This document shows positions 49,847 through 62,277 of a DNA stretch of 64,000 nucleotides, piece after piece. Source of the DNA: Astragalus membranaceus (lineage: Eukaryota > Streptophyta > Magnoliopsida > Fabales > Fabaceae); assembly GCA_039519185.1 (NCBI GenBank), contig CM076851.1, positions 26,970,857 through 27,034,856 of the forward strand, in the 5' to 3' direction. A program made the translations under genes and the position numbers. The stretch's first letter is position 1. Every line of letters starts with the position of its first letter. The notes beneath the pieces are model-generated. The model saw only the letters and a list, made by a program, of their open reading frames with translations. It was not told the origin of the DNA and ran no database searches.

Positions 49847-50429
49847 CCTTCAATGTTTTTTAGAAAATTAGTGTTTAGTGTACTATGTTATGTATATAAA
49901 TATCTACCTGCTTGAGCCTAGTGCTGTGTAAACTTTGGTCCTTTTACAATGTCTATAACTTGTAATTGTATAGCTAAAGATGTCTTTTGTTTAAACCCTT
50001 TGTAGATTTTGATGTGTCATTTCATTTCTTCAATTATTAATCAATCTAATGCATTTAGATGGTTGTGGTACAGCTTTGAAAGTTGAGTAATTTAAATGCT
50101 GTTTCCTGAACAAGTCCCCTTTTTCCCATCTGTTGTTGCTGAAATGCTGTTTCCTTGTTCCTGAATTATCATATTAATTCTTGTATTTTTGGACTGCAAT
50201 GGCATCTCTGGTCTAGTATATTGACTAAGAAGATGTGGTGGTTCTTTTTGGCATGATTTGGATGCTCGATGCATTCCTTCACCTAGTTGAGATTTTCAAG
50301 GTTCTTGACATTTTAACCGTGAGAAATATTTTAATATGGTGGCTAGATTTTAATAATTATAAATCAAGTTTTTCACAAATTTTTAATCATAATTGACTAC
50401 CTTATCAAATGTAAAATATTTTACCAAGT

Positions 50430-50551
50430 ATCTTGCCATTTTTTTGTTAGTAAATAATATCATCATCTCACACCATAGTAGAATAGGATTATCTTGCCAT
50501 TTTTTTGTTAGTAAATAATATCATCATCTCACACCATAGTAGAATAGGATT
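50430..50551. repeat. Perfect tandem duplication, 61-bp unit
   Basis: Two adjacent identical copies (50430-50490, 50491-50551) starting ATCTTGCCATTTTTTTGTTA. Confidence 0.95.
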
Positions 50552-50703
50552 GGAAGAGTACGTAGAATTCATTGTTAATATATATATATATATTTGAAAT
50601 TACTAATATATAATTTTGCTAGAGTTTAATAGTTAATATAATTATTAAACTCAAGCAAATTAATCATCTTAAGCGTTTGGATAAATAACTTAAGAGTGCT
50701 TTG

Positions 50704-50846
50704 CAATATGTAAGGCTTAGCACAAGTGGTTTTATTAGGCTAGATATTTTTCATGTTTACTCAGGGTCGAACCCGAGATCCCCCCCCCACTTGGGCATGA
50801 ATTTACAGGTGGTACTTACTAAAAAAATAGTACTTTGTCATAAAAA
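50704..50846 (+). mobile_element. tRNA-derived SINE, same family as in the CCR-like intron
   Basis: A box TAAGGCTTAGCACAAGTGG and B box GGGTCGAACCCGAG. A 12-bp duplication with one mismatch flanks it: AAGAGTGCTTTG (50692-50703) and AAGAGTACTTTG (50847-50858). It contains a C9 run. Confidence 0.85.
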
Positions 50847-50959
50847 AAGAGTACTTTGACTCTCGGTGTTCAATTTTTTGTAGCGATAAACAATCACAAT
50901 TAATGGTATGAATCGCAATTTTTTGTTTGAAAAAAAATGAATAACTTTTTTTTGACAAT

Positions 50960-51385
50960 AAATGAATGACTTTTTTAGTTAGTAGAAGACTTACAATTTT
51001 TTATGACATGAAGATATACATAAAATTCGTTGACATAGCCACTATCGAGTCTACATTTGGCTCTATCCCTCTAAAACAAACACCGTTACGAGATAGCCAA
51101 AGACACCAACAAGTTGTCAACCAAATAAGATGCTTGATCCTCTTCGCTTTCTTACCAGTACAAAGTCGCCATAGCGTAGAAAATGATCAATTAAAGTAGA
51201 TGGGCAAGACACTTGAACATTCAGCCAACGACTAATCTCGCCCCACACCCTCAAAGAAAAATCGCAAGCCAAAAACAAGTGATGAGAATCCTCAATGTGA
51301 GACCAACACAAAACGCAGACTGCATTCTCTGAGTGAATAACATGTGAAGTGTGTCTAATTAAATAATATTCTTTCAAAGAAAAAG
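50960..51385 (-). pseudogene. LINE-type retrotransposon 3' fragment (zf-RVT)
   Basis: The minus strand encodes LIRHTSHVIHSENAVCVLCW, then HLFLACDFSLRVWGEISRWL, the zinc-binding tail of a plant LINE reverse transcriptase. It stops after about 85 codons; homology-like sequence continues in another frame. The 5' part is absent. Confidence 0.75.
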
Positions 51386-51499
51386 TCTAAATACTTACAT
51401 ACTAAGTATTTATTTTAGTATTACATCCAATTAATAATATTTTTAAAAAAAATACATCCAATTAATAAAGAAAGGAAAAACAAAAACAAAAAACAAAGA

Positions 51500-51633
51500 A
51501 CTGCAGAGTGAAATCGCTTCCATGGTTTCTTCTCCGCAACTCAACTCATTTCAACTCGTGCTTTCTCTACTCTCACTTAACTCGATCATCGCTACATAGC
51601 TTTTGTTTCGTTGCTGCAAAAATCACACCTCCA
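51500..51633 (+). other. Probable 5' UTR exon of the second FRS gene
   Basis: A CT-rich leader ends CCTCCA|GTGAGT at 51633. The acceptor TTTGACAG ends at 52098, 27 bases before the ATG at 52126. Inferred from splice motifs. Confidence 0.45.
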
Positions 51634-52125
51634 GTGAGTTCCTTTTCACTCTCTCAGATTTTCCGCAATTTCGTTTTTTTTCCTCTTTCTCATGAGAACT
51701 AGCTTTGACTTTCTCCCATACTGGCATACATGAAATCGAAACCCAAAGTTGAATACCATCGTTTCAATTACAAGAATATATTAATTACAATATTTTGTAT
51801 ATATGTTAATTCGCGAAGATTGTGTGATGGATTCAATACATGTTATTAAATTACTAATTGATATAGTGTCCACTGTTTTTGTCCATATGAAAATTTATAT
51901 GTGCTGTTCAAGTGTTCATTTAACCATGCTTCTGGAGATTTTTGACTAGCATGATGAACCTAGTTTTATTTGCTTGGTTCATTGTTAACCTTGAAGCTGA
52001 TAGTGTTGTATTATGTTATGTTGTAATTGAGTTGAAATGTGGTTACTTTGAAACCTGGGATTGAGGGGAAGGCTAACTAACATCTTATACTTTGACAGCA
52101 CTCATGTGAACATTTTGGCCAGACC

Positions 52126-55100
52126 ATGACTGATGATGATACCGTGTTTTCTTCAAATGATAAGGGCTTGTCCCTGAGTCCTAATCTCCACATCACAGTA
52201 AGTCTTCATCTAAACCTTGAATTTGTGCATGTCGGTTGCGTTATGCTTTGTTTTGCGGGCTGATTGTTTTATTAGAACATATTTGTTTGTTTGCCTGTTG
52301 CACAAATTCTTCTGCTATAACTGTCTTTTTGGTTGGGAAGAGAAAATAAGAATATGTTGGATGCTAAGTTCTGAATTTCCACTTTTAAGACCTTAGTGTG
52401 CCGATTAGTTCAGCTAAATTTGATGACTGAATTTGATTTCTTACTATTATGTTGTGGCAAGTCTTGAATAGCCTGAGGCTTCATGTTTCTTGTATTATGA
52501 CTCTTGTTAACTTTTGTTATCTTATCTATGTCCAAAGGGGTTTTCTGAATTTTGAGAAAAAAATGGTGTAGTATCATATTGTCATTGGACTGACAAGTTT
52601 TCTGTTACTGATGAGAATTTCTGCGAGGTGCATGAGGGTTTATTGATTGTTCTGTGGTCACTGTTAAAATAAAAGAGAATGATACATGAATTTTCATTAT
52701 CTATTCTTGTCTATCACTTCAAATTTCTGTTACTGTTACTGTTAGGATGCAATAGGTTCTTAATGACATTTAATTATTTTCACTTTTTTCTTTGAGCACC
52801 CAGCTTACAATAATTGTTGAATTATAAATCTTTAATATGTGCTGGATATCAAATCGTTATGGATATTCCTCAAGATTTGGGCCGTCACTGCTGTGGAAAA
52901 TATAGCCAGATTATTGCTTCAAATGTATAGTGAGTATATATTAGGAGAGAAGGAAGTGGGTGGGTAAAGGATCATGATTCTGTAGGGTGTGAATAAAATA
53001 AACTTTAAACCAGTCAGCAAGATACAATTTCAAATTGGAAACTGGGGAGGCTATCTTTGAACTAGGATGTTGAAATATTATAAGTTCTATCATCACTTCC
53101 AATGCATGTTTTGAATTTGAAAGTTTTTTTATTTAATTTATTAGATCTTGTTTGAATATGAATTTCCCCCCTTTGAATGTGAATTTCCCCCCACTGTTTC
53201 CAGATAGACGAGGGATCTCCAAACAGTGAGCAGCTGCTTGAGGTTGAGGATGAGGGCAACGGGCTTGAGAATGACTGTGATCAATTATTTGAGATTGATG
53301 GATGTGAACATGAAAATGGAAGGGATGAAACAATAGTAGTTGATAGCCAAAGTGGAGATTCTCAGGAAAAGATTACCCCCCACCTGTTGTGGGAATGGAG
53401 TTTGATACTTACGATGATGCCTATAACTATTATAATAGCTATGCCAGGGAAATTGGATTTGCTATTCGGGTTAAATCTTCATGGACCAAACGTAACAGTA
53501 AAGAGAAGCGTGGTGCTGTGCTGTGCTGCAATTGTGAGGGTTTCAAAACAATTAAAGAAGCAAATAGTCATAGGAAAGAAACAAGAACAGGCTGTCTAGC
53601 AATGGTTAGATTGAGATTAGTGGAATCTAACAAGTGGAGGGTGGATGAAGTCAAGCTTGAGCATAACCATTCATTTGATCTTGAGAGAGTACAAAACTCT
53701 AAATCACATAAGAGGATGGATAGTGGTGCCAAAAGAAAAATTGAGCCAACTCTAGATGTTGAAGTACGGACAATCAAGTTATATCGAATGCCAATTGTAG
53801 ATGCATCAGGTTATGGAAGCTCAAATTCTAATGAAGGGGGAACTAGCACTAGCATTAATTTTTCCAGGCGTTTGAAACTTAAAAAAGGTGATGCACAACT
53901 TATTTCAAGTTACTTCTGCCACCGCCAACTGATGAATCCTAATTTTTTCTATGTGATGGATTTGAATGATGATGGACAACTGAGGAACATATTTTGGATT
54001 GATTCTAGATCGAGGGCTGCATATAACTATTTTGGTGATGTGGTTGCATTTGACTCAACGTATTTGTCAAACAATTTTGAGATTCCACTTGTTGCTTTTG
54101 TTGGTGTTAATCATCATGGCCAATCTGTTTTGCTAGGATGTGGTCTGCTTGCAGATGAGACATTTGAAACGTATATTTGGTTATTTAGGGCATGGCTTAC
54201 TTGTATGTATGGTCGCCCTCCACAGACCATTCTTACAAACCAATGTAAGACCATACAAAATGCAATAGCAGAGGTTTTCCCAAGAGCTCACCATAGAATT
54301 TGTCTATCCCAAGTCATGCAGATCCTTGGATGTCTGGTGCAGTTTCAGGAATATGAGGCATTTCAGATGGCGCTAACTAAAGTGATATATGACCCTAATA
54401 CAGTAGATGAATTTGAAAGGGACTGGGATGAGCTGACCCAGCACTTTGGAATAAGAAATCATGAAAAGCTCCAAAGCCTGCATGAGGAGCGAGAACATTG
54501 GGCTCCGGTTTACTCCAAGGACACATTTTTTGCTGGAATTTCTGATTATGAAAAGGGTGAGTCTGTTGTTCCCTTTTTCAAGGGTCATGTGCATCATCAG
54601 ACATCTTTGAAAGAATTTTTTGAGATTTATGAATTAGTTCAGCAAAAAAAGTATAAAACAGAAGTTGTGGATGATTTGGAGTCACACGATTCTAGCCCAT
54701 TACTGAAAACAAGGTGCTACTATGAACTACAACTCTCAAAATTGTACACAAATGCAATATTTAGGAAGTTCCAAGATGAGGTGGTGATGATGTCCTCCTG
54801 TTTCAGTATCTCACAAATTCAAGCAAACGGGTCTATAGTGACGTTCTTGGTAAAAGAACGTCAAGGGGAAGAACCTGTAAGAGATAACAGACATTTTGAA
54901 GTCATGTATGATAAAACTGTAGCTGAGGTGCGTTGTATGTGTAGTTGCTTTAACTTCAAAGGCTACCTTTGCAGGCATGCCTTGTATATCCTTAATTACA
55001 ATGGTGTGGAGGAAATACCAGGTCAATATATTTTGTCAAGATGGAGGAAGGATTTTAAACGATTGTATGTACCTCATCTCAGCTCTGATAATGTTGATAT

Positions 55101-55281
55101 TACCAACCCAGTTCAGTGTTTTGATCATTTGTACAAACGTGCTATGCAAGTAGTTGAAGAAGGGATGATATCCCAAAATCATTATACGGTTTCTTGGCAG
55201 GCATTCAAGGACTCTTTGAATAAGATCCGCCTTGGAGCAGACAGGTCTCCTCCCAATGTTGTAATCTCTCTTTTACTTTAA
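52126..55281 (+). CDS. FAR1-related protein of the FRS6/FRS8 clade, one frameshift
   Basis: Second FAR1-type regulator, paralogous to its neighbour. Exons 52126-52197 and 53204-55281. The sum is one base short: the frame from exon 2's start runs to a run of six C at 53376-53381, after which the protein continues in the next frame (GMEFDTYDDAYNYYNSYARE); one more C would give 716 aa. From 53389 an open frame of 630 aa remains. It has the FAR1 zinc domain (GAVLCCNCEGFK, EHNHSFD), the MULE core (FDSTYLSNNFEIPLVAFVG) and the SWIM finger CMCSCFNFKGYLCRH. The second acidic position of the MULE core reads TNQCK instead of the usual TD-x-C, a change not shared by the neighbour. If the frameshift is real, the acidic leader is lost but all three domains survive from Met 53389 or 53395. 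Confidence 0.88.
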
Positions 55282-55876
55282 GGACTTCAACTTCAATCTT
55301 CTGTTTAGAATTCTTTAAACTCTGATCTTGCCCCCAACACTCTGCAAGAGCACAATTTGTTTTTTTCTTTTTCCTTCAAATTTTGATTCCACATATCTGC
55401 TTTGTTGATTTATTTTAGTGTAGAAATGTGTGCAAACATCACCTGCTAATTGGATTTTTGTTACCATTGAATTTTATCATCTAATTCGATAGTCAATTTT
55501 CTTGATTTTGATTTGGGCACAAAAGTGAAGATGGAAGCAGCTTTTAGCTTAGTGCTGGACTCAGATCCCTTTCTTCCATTTGATCTAACACCATAATTCT
55601 TGGTTTGCTTTCGTGTTAAACAAATCTTTCAATCTATGATAATAATTGATTTACAATGTGTTCTTGACTTGAGATTCAGGGGAGCCCAAAATTGAATAAT
55701 AGTTAGTTGGGTGGAAGTTGGGTATTTGTTTCTTTTTCATAAATTTTGCTTTGCTTGTGTGCTTGAAATTGATTGAAGCTGGTTGAAATGAATTACTGTG
55801 AAAGTAGAAGACATGAGGATTTGTGAGATACTTTTATAGGAAAAAGTTCTGATCTTGTATTGAGTGCTGTTGTTAG

Positions 55877-56824
55877 GAGTCATTCCCTTCTGTAAAGAAC
55901 ATCCTTCTTCTGGATTCTGATGGGAAACGTGTGGCGGTCAAATATTTCTCAGATGACTGGCCAACCAACAATGCAAAGGAAACTTTTGAGAAGACTGTAT
56001 TCACCAAGACTCAGAAGACCACTGCCCACACAGAAGGTGAGTGCTTCTTTCTAGAGGTCTTTTTATCCTTCAATTGGAATTTGGAATAGATTGGTTGATT
56101 ACTAATCACTACTCTGCATATGACCTCATTTTGTGGGTTGTGTTTTGTGTGACAGCTGAGATGGCAATGTTTGAGAACAACATTGTTGTTTACAAGTTTG
56201 TCGAAGATCTTCACTTCTTTGTCACTGGGGGTGATGACAAAAACGAGATTATCTTGACCAAAGTTCTGCAGGCATTTTTTGATTCTGTTGGCCTCCTGCT
56301 CAGGTTGTTTTCTGATACTTAACTGTTTAGCTGTGTCATGTTCAGCATTGTTATCAATCTGCCATTATGGACTTGGTGGTCCTTGTTGATTTTACTGGCT
56401 TCTCCCCTCCAGAGGCAATGTGGGAAAGAAGGAAGCACTTGAGAACTTGGATCTCATTCTATTGTGCATTGATAAAATTGTTGACCGCGGGTATGCATAG
56501 ACTATTCATAATTTTATCTTCTTCCATTATATGTTTGTTAGGTTCATCAAGTTTTCTCTTGTTCTTTCCCTTTCTTCCAAACTTCATGTCTCCATATTTT
56601 GTGCAGTATCATTCTTGAAACTGATCCGAATGTTATAGCTAGGAAAGTTGCAAGTAATAGAATAGATTCTGGAGCTCCATTGTTTGAACAGGTATGTTAC
56701 ATCTTTCACATTGATACCAGAAAACAAAGTTTTTGGGGTATAACTGTATTTCTTTCCATTGCAGACACCAAGTCAAGCATTGGCCACTGCCGGTCAACAT
56801 CTTGCAAGGTCCCTTCTTAAATAA
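55877..56824 (+). CDS. Coatomer subunit zeta-like, first exon not found
   Basis: Small sigma/longin-type subunit of the COPI coat (Golgi-to-ER vesicles). Exons 55877-56036, 56156-56303, 56413-56490, 56607-56691 and 56765-56824 join in phase to 176 residues ending LARSLLK, essentially the full family length. It begins at ESFPSVKNILLLDSDGKRVA directly after an acceptor (GTTGTTAG), so the start codon must be in an earlier exon. In the 595 bp back to the preceding gene I find no ATG followed by a donor. Substitutions at usually constant sites (for example FEQTPSQALATAGQH) suggest relaxed constraint. Retained introns rule out a retrocopy. Either the first exon lies further upstream, or this is a truncated duplicate. 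Confidence 0.8.
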
Positions 56825-59140
56825 ACTGCATATGGGATTTGGCAATGGAGAGAACTTAGTGTGTGTAGTTCCGCGGTAGCGAAATTGATTCCGAAAATTG
56901 ATTCGGAATAAGTTGATTTTGTGAAAATTGATTTTGAATGAAAGTGAGTTAAAAGTAAAGTCATTTATTGTTGAATGAATTCATGTAAAAGTGAGTTGAA
57001 GTGTTGAACAATAAATTTGAGAATATAAATAACTTTTTTGAAGCAAAAATCACTAATCATAGTTTCAAGTTAGAAATCAATTTACTTGAGAACATCCAAA
57101 CATACCAAAAGCAATTTTATGTCGCTGTAATTATTTTTGGCTCTTTTAAAACTGAATCCAAACATGCACTTATATTTTGGCTTTTCTTAGACGTGCTTCT
57201 AAGAATGTTCGTATTGAATTCTAGAACATGGATAATGTTGTTTACTTGCATTACAAAAATTAATTTTGACATGAGAATGACGTTCATCTTTTTTCTCTTC
57301 TCTGGATCCTGGTTCTAGAACCACTTCTTCTTCCCTTCCCCTCTCTCCTTTCACCTTATTTCTTAGTCCCACTCTTTTCCCTCTCTCCTTCTTTCTCTGC
57401 CCTCTTTCTATTTTCTCACCCCTATATATTTCTCTGTGACTAAACAACACCAATTCTCTTTTATAGGTGTGTTTATGCGAATTGCATGTCATGTGTGTGT
57501 GTGTGTGAGTGAGAGTAGGTGGGGTTTTATTGTTGTCACCCTTTGAAAATTGGGTCTCTTCCTTAGCCCCAATTATTTGTAGGTTTCAAATAAGCCTAAT
57601 ATTTTTTAAATTCAAAAATTTGAAATAACTAGTGAGACTATAATCTAGTGGCTCTCTATGCGGCGTAATGAATATGTAGGCACTGTAAATGTCTCGTGCT
57701 TTTTTTTATTGGGGTAGATGTACTAAGAGTATGTTTGTTTCGGTTACTTTCATTGAAACTAGCATCACGAAAAATAAACTCCATACCTTCTTACAATAGA
57801 AGTGCAATGGAAGCCAAATTAGCCTAGGAAAGTGTGATTTTAGTCCATTTGTGCTTAAAAAAATTAAACCAAACATGCTCTAACTTGGAAAGAAAAAGAT
57901 AAAGGAGGAATCTGAAATTTGAAATTAATTTAAAGGACAACAAGAGTAATTTTGTCATTAAAGTTATTTAAGCTTCTCGAAACCTAAGGGAAGTGTAGAT
58001 TTTTTTAACATAAAAGATTAATGGAGAGTAATTCAAGATTTTCTTAATGAGGACAGTGTAACTTTTTATTATGACTAAAAGATACATATAGTAGGGGTAC
58101 CAAAAATTTACATAAACAAAAAAGAGTAAAAGTCTAAACGAATAATAAAAGCCTACATATTCTCTTAAAAAAGAGTATAAGCTTAAACATGGAAGAAAAT
58201 GTTGCTTAGAAGAGTTTATCTGGATTTCAAGAGTCATTTGATTGTTTCTGGATTTGAGGGACCAAAATATTCCAAAACGCATAAACTATTTTGTCCTTTT
58301 TTTTTTATTTCTGAAAGAAAGGTTTTACTCATGACTAATTTGGCCTAAAGAAATTACAGGTATGCACTAAGTAACATGTTGTCCACCTCAACAAATAACG
58401 TGTGGCGTGTTTAATTTAGCTAATATTTTTCAAGATGATACGCAAAGACTAATATATCCCTATTTTGAAAATGTAAGGGACAAAACCAAGACTTCAAATT
58501 TCTCATAGAGTGGTGTGTTACTATGTTTCATGTAAAAATTCTGGAATGTATTTTTATTTTTTTACATTTCAGACTTTGAAATCTCTGGAATGCATTTTTA
58601 TTATTTTGAAGTTCCAAAAATTTCAAACTTTCAAATTTTTGAAATGCATATCCAAGAATTTTTTAATTCTCAAATTTTAGAGAAAATTTCTTTTTATTCC
58701 GGAAATTTGGCAAAAACAAATTCTCTCTTGTGAGTAGTGAAAGGAGTAAACTGGGATAAAAAAAATTTGTAGGGCATTCGGTCAAGTTTGGGGTATCAAA
58801 GTATGATAACTAATTAGAAAAAACTTACATACGCTATAAAAGCGTTACTAACTACCTAACTGGCTAACTCACGGTTGTATCGTTACAAATACAATTTTAT
58901 TATTTATTTTCATATTGGGTATGGAGCAGCGTTAAAATTTCGGGCCAGCTGTCCTGCCCTCGAGGAACCTATAATTCATTGTCGAGAGAATTAGTCACTG
59001 CGGTCGGTGGTGGATACCTGGGTAAAACAAAAAAAATGCAATTTTATTATTTATTTTTTAAAAAAAAAATGTTTGTTTCTAGAAGAAGCTTCTAGTTAGC
59101 TTACTAAACCCTTTCCCCGCCGAAGGGAGTTTAAGTGTAT
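56825..59140. other. Spacer with no supported gene
   Basis: Contains repeated AAAATTGATTTTG-type phrases at 56880-56960, common in legume MITEs, and a CT-rich stretch with a short GT run (57490-57506). The segment 58930-59030 (GGGCCAGCTGTCCTGCCCTC ...) looks repeat-derived but was not resolved. Confidence 0.45.
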
Positions 59141-59149
59141 AACCCGTTG

Positions 59150-59232
59150 TGTCCACTTCCTCTTCGCCCATCGTCTTCTCTGTACCAGTTCGCCTCGCCG
59201 CCATCACTCCGTTCTAGTTCGTTCACCCGCCG
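59150..59232 (+). other. Probable 5' UTR exon of the TRM112-like gene
   Basis: A C/T-rich leader ends CCCGCCG|GTGAGTG. The acceptor TGTATTGTAG ends at 61510, 53 bases before the ATG. This implies a 2.3-kb leader intron. Inferred from splice motifs; other leader exons may exist. Confidence 0.45.
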
Positions 59233-61563
59233 GTGAGTGATATTAGCCTCTTAACGGTTACCGATGTTCCTTATTTTAGTTTTGCAAAATCTATCGTTAA
59301 AATTGAAAAAGAAAGAACCCTAAAGAGTAGAAAAGCTTTGTAGATTGAGTGGAATTGCTTTATTGCTTTTAGGAATTCCGAGGCTGACAAGTGCATCTTG
59401 TTACTCATAAGCATACTAGTTGAATTTCAATTGTTGCTCTCTGCATTAATTCATTACCAGTTAATCGGTTTATTCTATTTGATGTTTTGTAGAGTACTAT
59501 TTGCAATGAATTGATCGACATCATCTCCGTTTGAGTTGATAAGAAACTGAGATTTGATCTTGGCAGTGAGGCTTACTATGGTTCTGCATTTGATTTTGTA
59601 TCTCTTTTAAAAGTTGTTGCTGTTTGGGTCTTGAAAAGTTTGAGAGAGAGAGAGAGAGATTGTTAGAGACTAGGGAGAAACCTAAATGAATGTTGAGTGT
59701 TGTGTTGTGGGGTTACCAGGAGGTCAAAGGTAATGTAAGCTTGAGTTGTCTATAGGAGATCCATCATGTATCTGATGCTTTCCTGGACCTCACCATGGCA
59801 GGAGTTTCTATTGCATTAGGTTGATCTTGTATCTTCAGAATGTTTAAGATGATCTGCTAATTTTTGCAGGCAAAGTTGTAGGGTATAGGAGTCAAGGATC
59901 CTCCCGGCATTCTTTTTTCCTTATTTTTCTTCTTGTCATAGTCAGTTCCATGAATGCTGATTTTGTAAAAACTAGATGATCGAAATGTAGGAAAAACATG
60001 TGAGCTGAAAAATATATTCGAAAACTGGGGCTTATGCTTAGCTTTTGTAACTTCTAATCTGAATAAGAGCACTTGTTCATTTTGTGTTGTCTTATATTGT
60101 ATTCTTTATTCTTTATTGATAAAGATATGCTTCTATTATGCTGTTTTCCATCTTGCGTTTTGAGATTGTAGCACTTCTTCATTCTGTTCTGTTTTTTCTT
60201 GTATTCTTTATTGATAAACATATGCTTCTATTGTTTTGTGTTCCATCTTCCATTTTGAGATTGTAGCATTGTTTTAGGTGTCATTCAAACCTTAAATTGG
60301 AATAGTGCTATGTTGAGTCCCTTATTTCTGACAGTTAATTATGTCCACGGTTTAAGTTGCCCTGCTCATGTAGACAACATTGCAAGTAATCTTCTCTGTA
60401 ATTGAAAAATCATGGGTTTCACAAATTTATATTTTGATATATACATATACATATTTTATCATAGAGCAGCACGTAGTAGATAGAGGCATAGAGCCCGCAG
60501 TCCACCCCACCTAACCTCCTATATAACCCACTTAATTTACAGCCCGATATTGAACGTGCTCTTTTCAGCCCCTACTCATATATTTAATTTTTTGTTTGGG
60601 TTAGTGATGGGTTTATTGTGGGTCAGCCCCCATCTTTTTTTCTCACCAAAATAAGACTCCAATTCACCTTCCAACAAACCCCCAGTTTTCCCCCCCCCTC
60701 ATTCCCAATCAAGCTTTATAATTTCCAAGTATGATAAGATGGTTTGTGGTCGAAGTGAGTGATTCAACCTTGCTCTCGTGATTGACTGAACTGAATTTTT
60801 TTTTATGTTATCATTTTTTTCTCGTTGAATCTGTAGTTTGAGGTAAGGCTCTTTCTTCTATAAATCACTTTTGATTTTCCATATTCGAATCATGTATACT
60901 CGTAGGTTCCCTTTCTCCCTTCTTTCTATTTGCAGTCTGTGTTTGGATTTTATTTTCAGTTCTTTGCATTGACTACATATTACATAATAAACCAATATAA
61001 CTAACAATGATTTTTTCTCATCTCAACTTTGTGATTAAAAAAATTGGAGTGGGGCTGAATTTTAGATGGGTATATGATTTACCGTCAATGCAAGTATTGG
61101 CATGCTCTAAGAAAAGCCTTTATTCATTTTTCACTAGTTTTTTTCTGCATATTTTTTTGGAAACTATGGAAGATTTTGCTAAATCCATTTAGTATTTCGG
61201 GCAACTGAAATGATTTTGTGAGATTTTATCTGCCAGTTAAGGTTGCCTGCAACCCTTTAATTCCAGTTGTTGATTAGTAAATATAGTATTATTTGTTTAG
61301 CAATTAGCTTTGGTTGTTGATGTTGTTGCTTCGTTTAGACTTTAGACTTCAGAGATACTGGTTTTGGAAGAAAATCCTGTCTTTGCTAAGTAGTAATTTT
61401 TTTTTATTCTGCCTAGGGATGTTATCTATTCAATCATCATTATAAGCTTTAACAAAAATTCAACATGAACTTAATTTCGTTGGGATTAAATTAATTTCCG
61501 TGTATTGTAGGGACGTAGGAGTTCTGAGCTTTGCAGGGCTGAAATTTTGACCTGTTAGGAAAG

Positions 61564-61932
61564 ATGAGACTGTTAACACACAATATGCTATCTTCAAACA
61601 TAAAAGGTGTGGTGAATGGATTTCCATTGCGCATAGAAGCGGAGAAAGTGGTGGAAAAGAATGTGGAAGTGAATGGTGACTTTCTGAGAAAGATGTTTGA
61701 GAAGATTGAGTGGAAGGCTTTTGTGGAAGCATCCCGGACAATGGGATACACTGAACTACCTGAGGAGGCTGACTCTTCCATGCTGGATTCAGATGAATTT
61801 CTGAACCGGTTTCACCATGCCCTCTTGGAACTCCACCTTGAAGAAGGGGCCCTTGTTTGCCCAGAGACTGGACGACGCTTTCCTGTCAGTAAGGGCATTC
61901 CAAATATGCTTCTTCACGAGGATGAGGTCTGA
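61564..61932 (+). CDS. TRM112-like methyltransferase activator
   Basis: Small zinc-ribbon-type partner that stabilises several SAM methyltransferases (tRNA Trm9/Trm11, eRF1 Mtq2, rRNA Bud23 in yeast; SMO2 in Arabidopsis organ growth). One uninterrupted coding exon, 122 aa, as usual for the family. It starts MRLLTHNMLSSNIKG, the conserved N-terminus. The middle helical insert (about 30-95) includes FLRKMFEKIEWKAF. The C-terminal half of the zinc-ribbon domain is LVCPETGRRFPVSKGIPNML. Plant and animal members keep few of the yeast zinc ligands, as here. No damage is visible. A gypsy LTR begins about 345 bp downstream. Confidence 0.95.
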   Translation: MRLLTHNMLSSNIKGVVNGFPLRIEAEKVVEKNVEVNGDFLRKMFEKIEWKAFVEASRTMGYTELPEEADSSMLDSDEFLNRFHHALLELHLEEGALVCPETGRRFPVSKGIPNMLLHEDEV

Positions 61933-62277
61933 AATATAATGGAAAGAATTTAAATGGAATTAGGATTTATAGTTTTAATCAAGTTTACAAATGTTGTATG
62001 GCTGCCTGGTTAGGCTATTGTTTGATGATTTCACTTTTTCCAACTACATGTTGCAGCAATAGCATCTAAGGATTTGTGATTCAGATGAGTTTCTGTAATT
62101 CTACCTTTTGAATTTATGCCAATGGTAGTGTCTATTTTCCTTGTATAAGATGTCATATGGTCTCCTACTATTGGTTGCATGATAGCAATCGCAAGAGATA
62201 TGGCAAGGTGTTTGAAAGAAAGAAGAAGCGAAAGGGAGGGTGCACCGTGAGTCATGTTGCAGGCAATCCAAAGTAAT

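Noticed and set aside
55877..56824. Processed retrocopy of coatomer zeta
   Set aside because: Four introns with normal GT-AG borders are retained.
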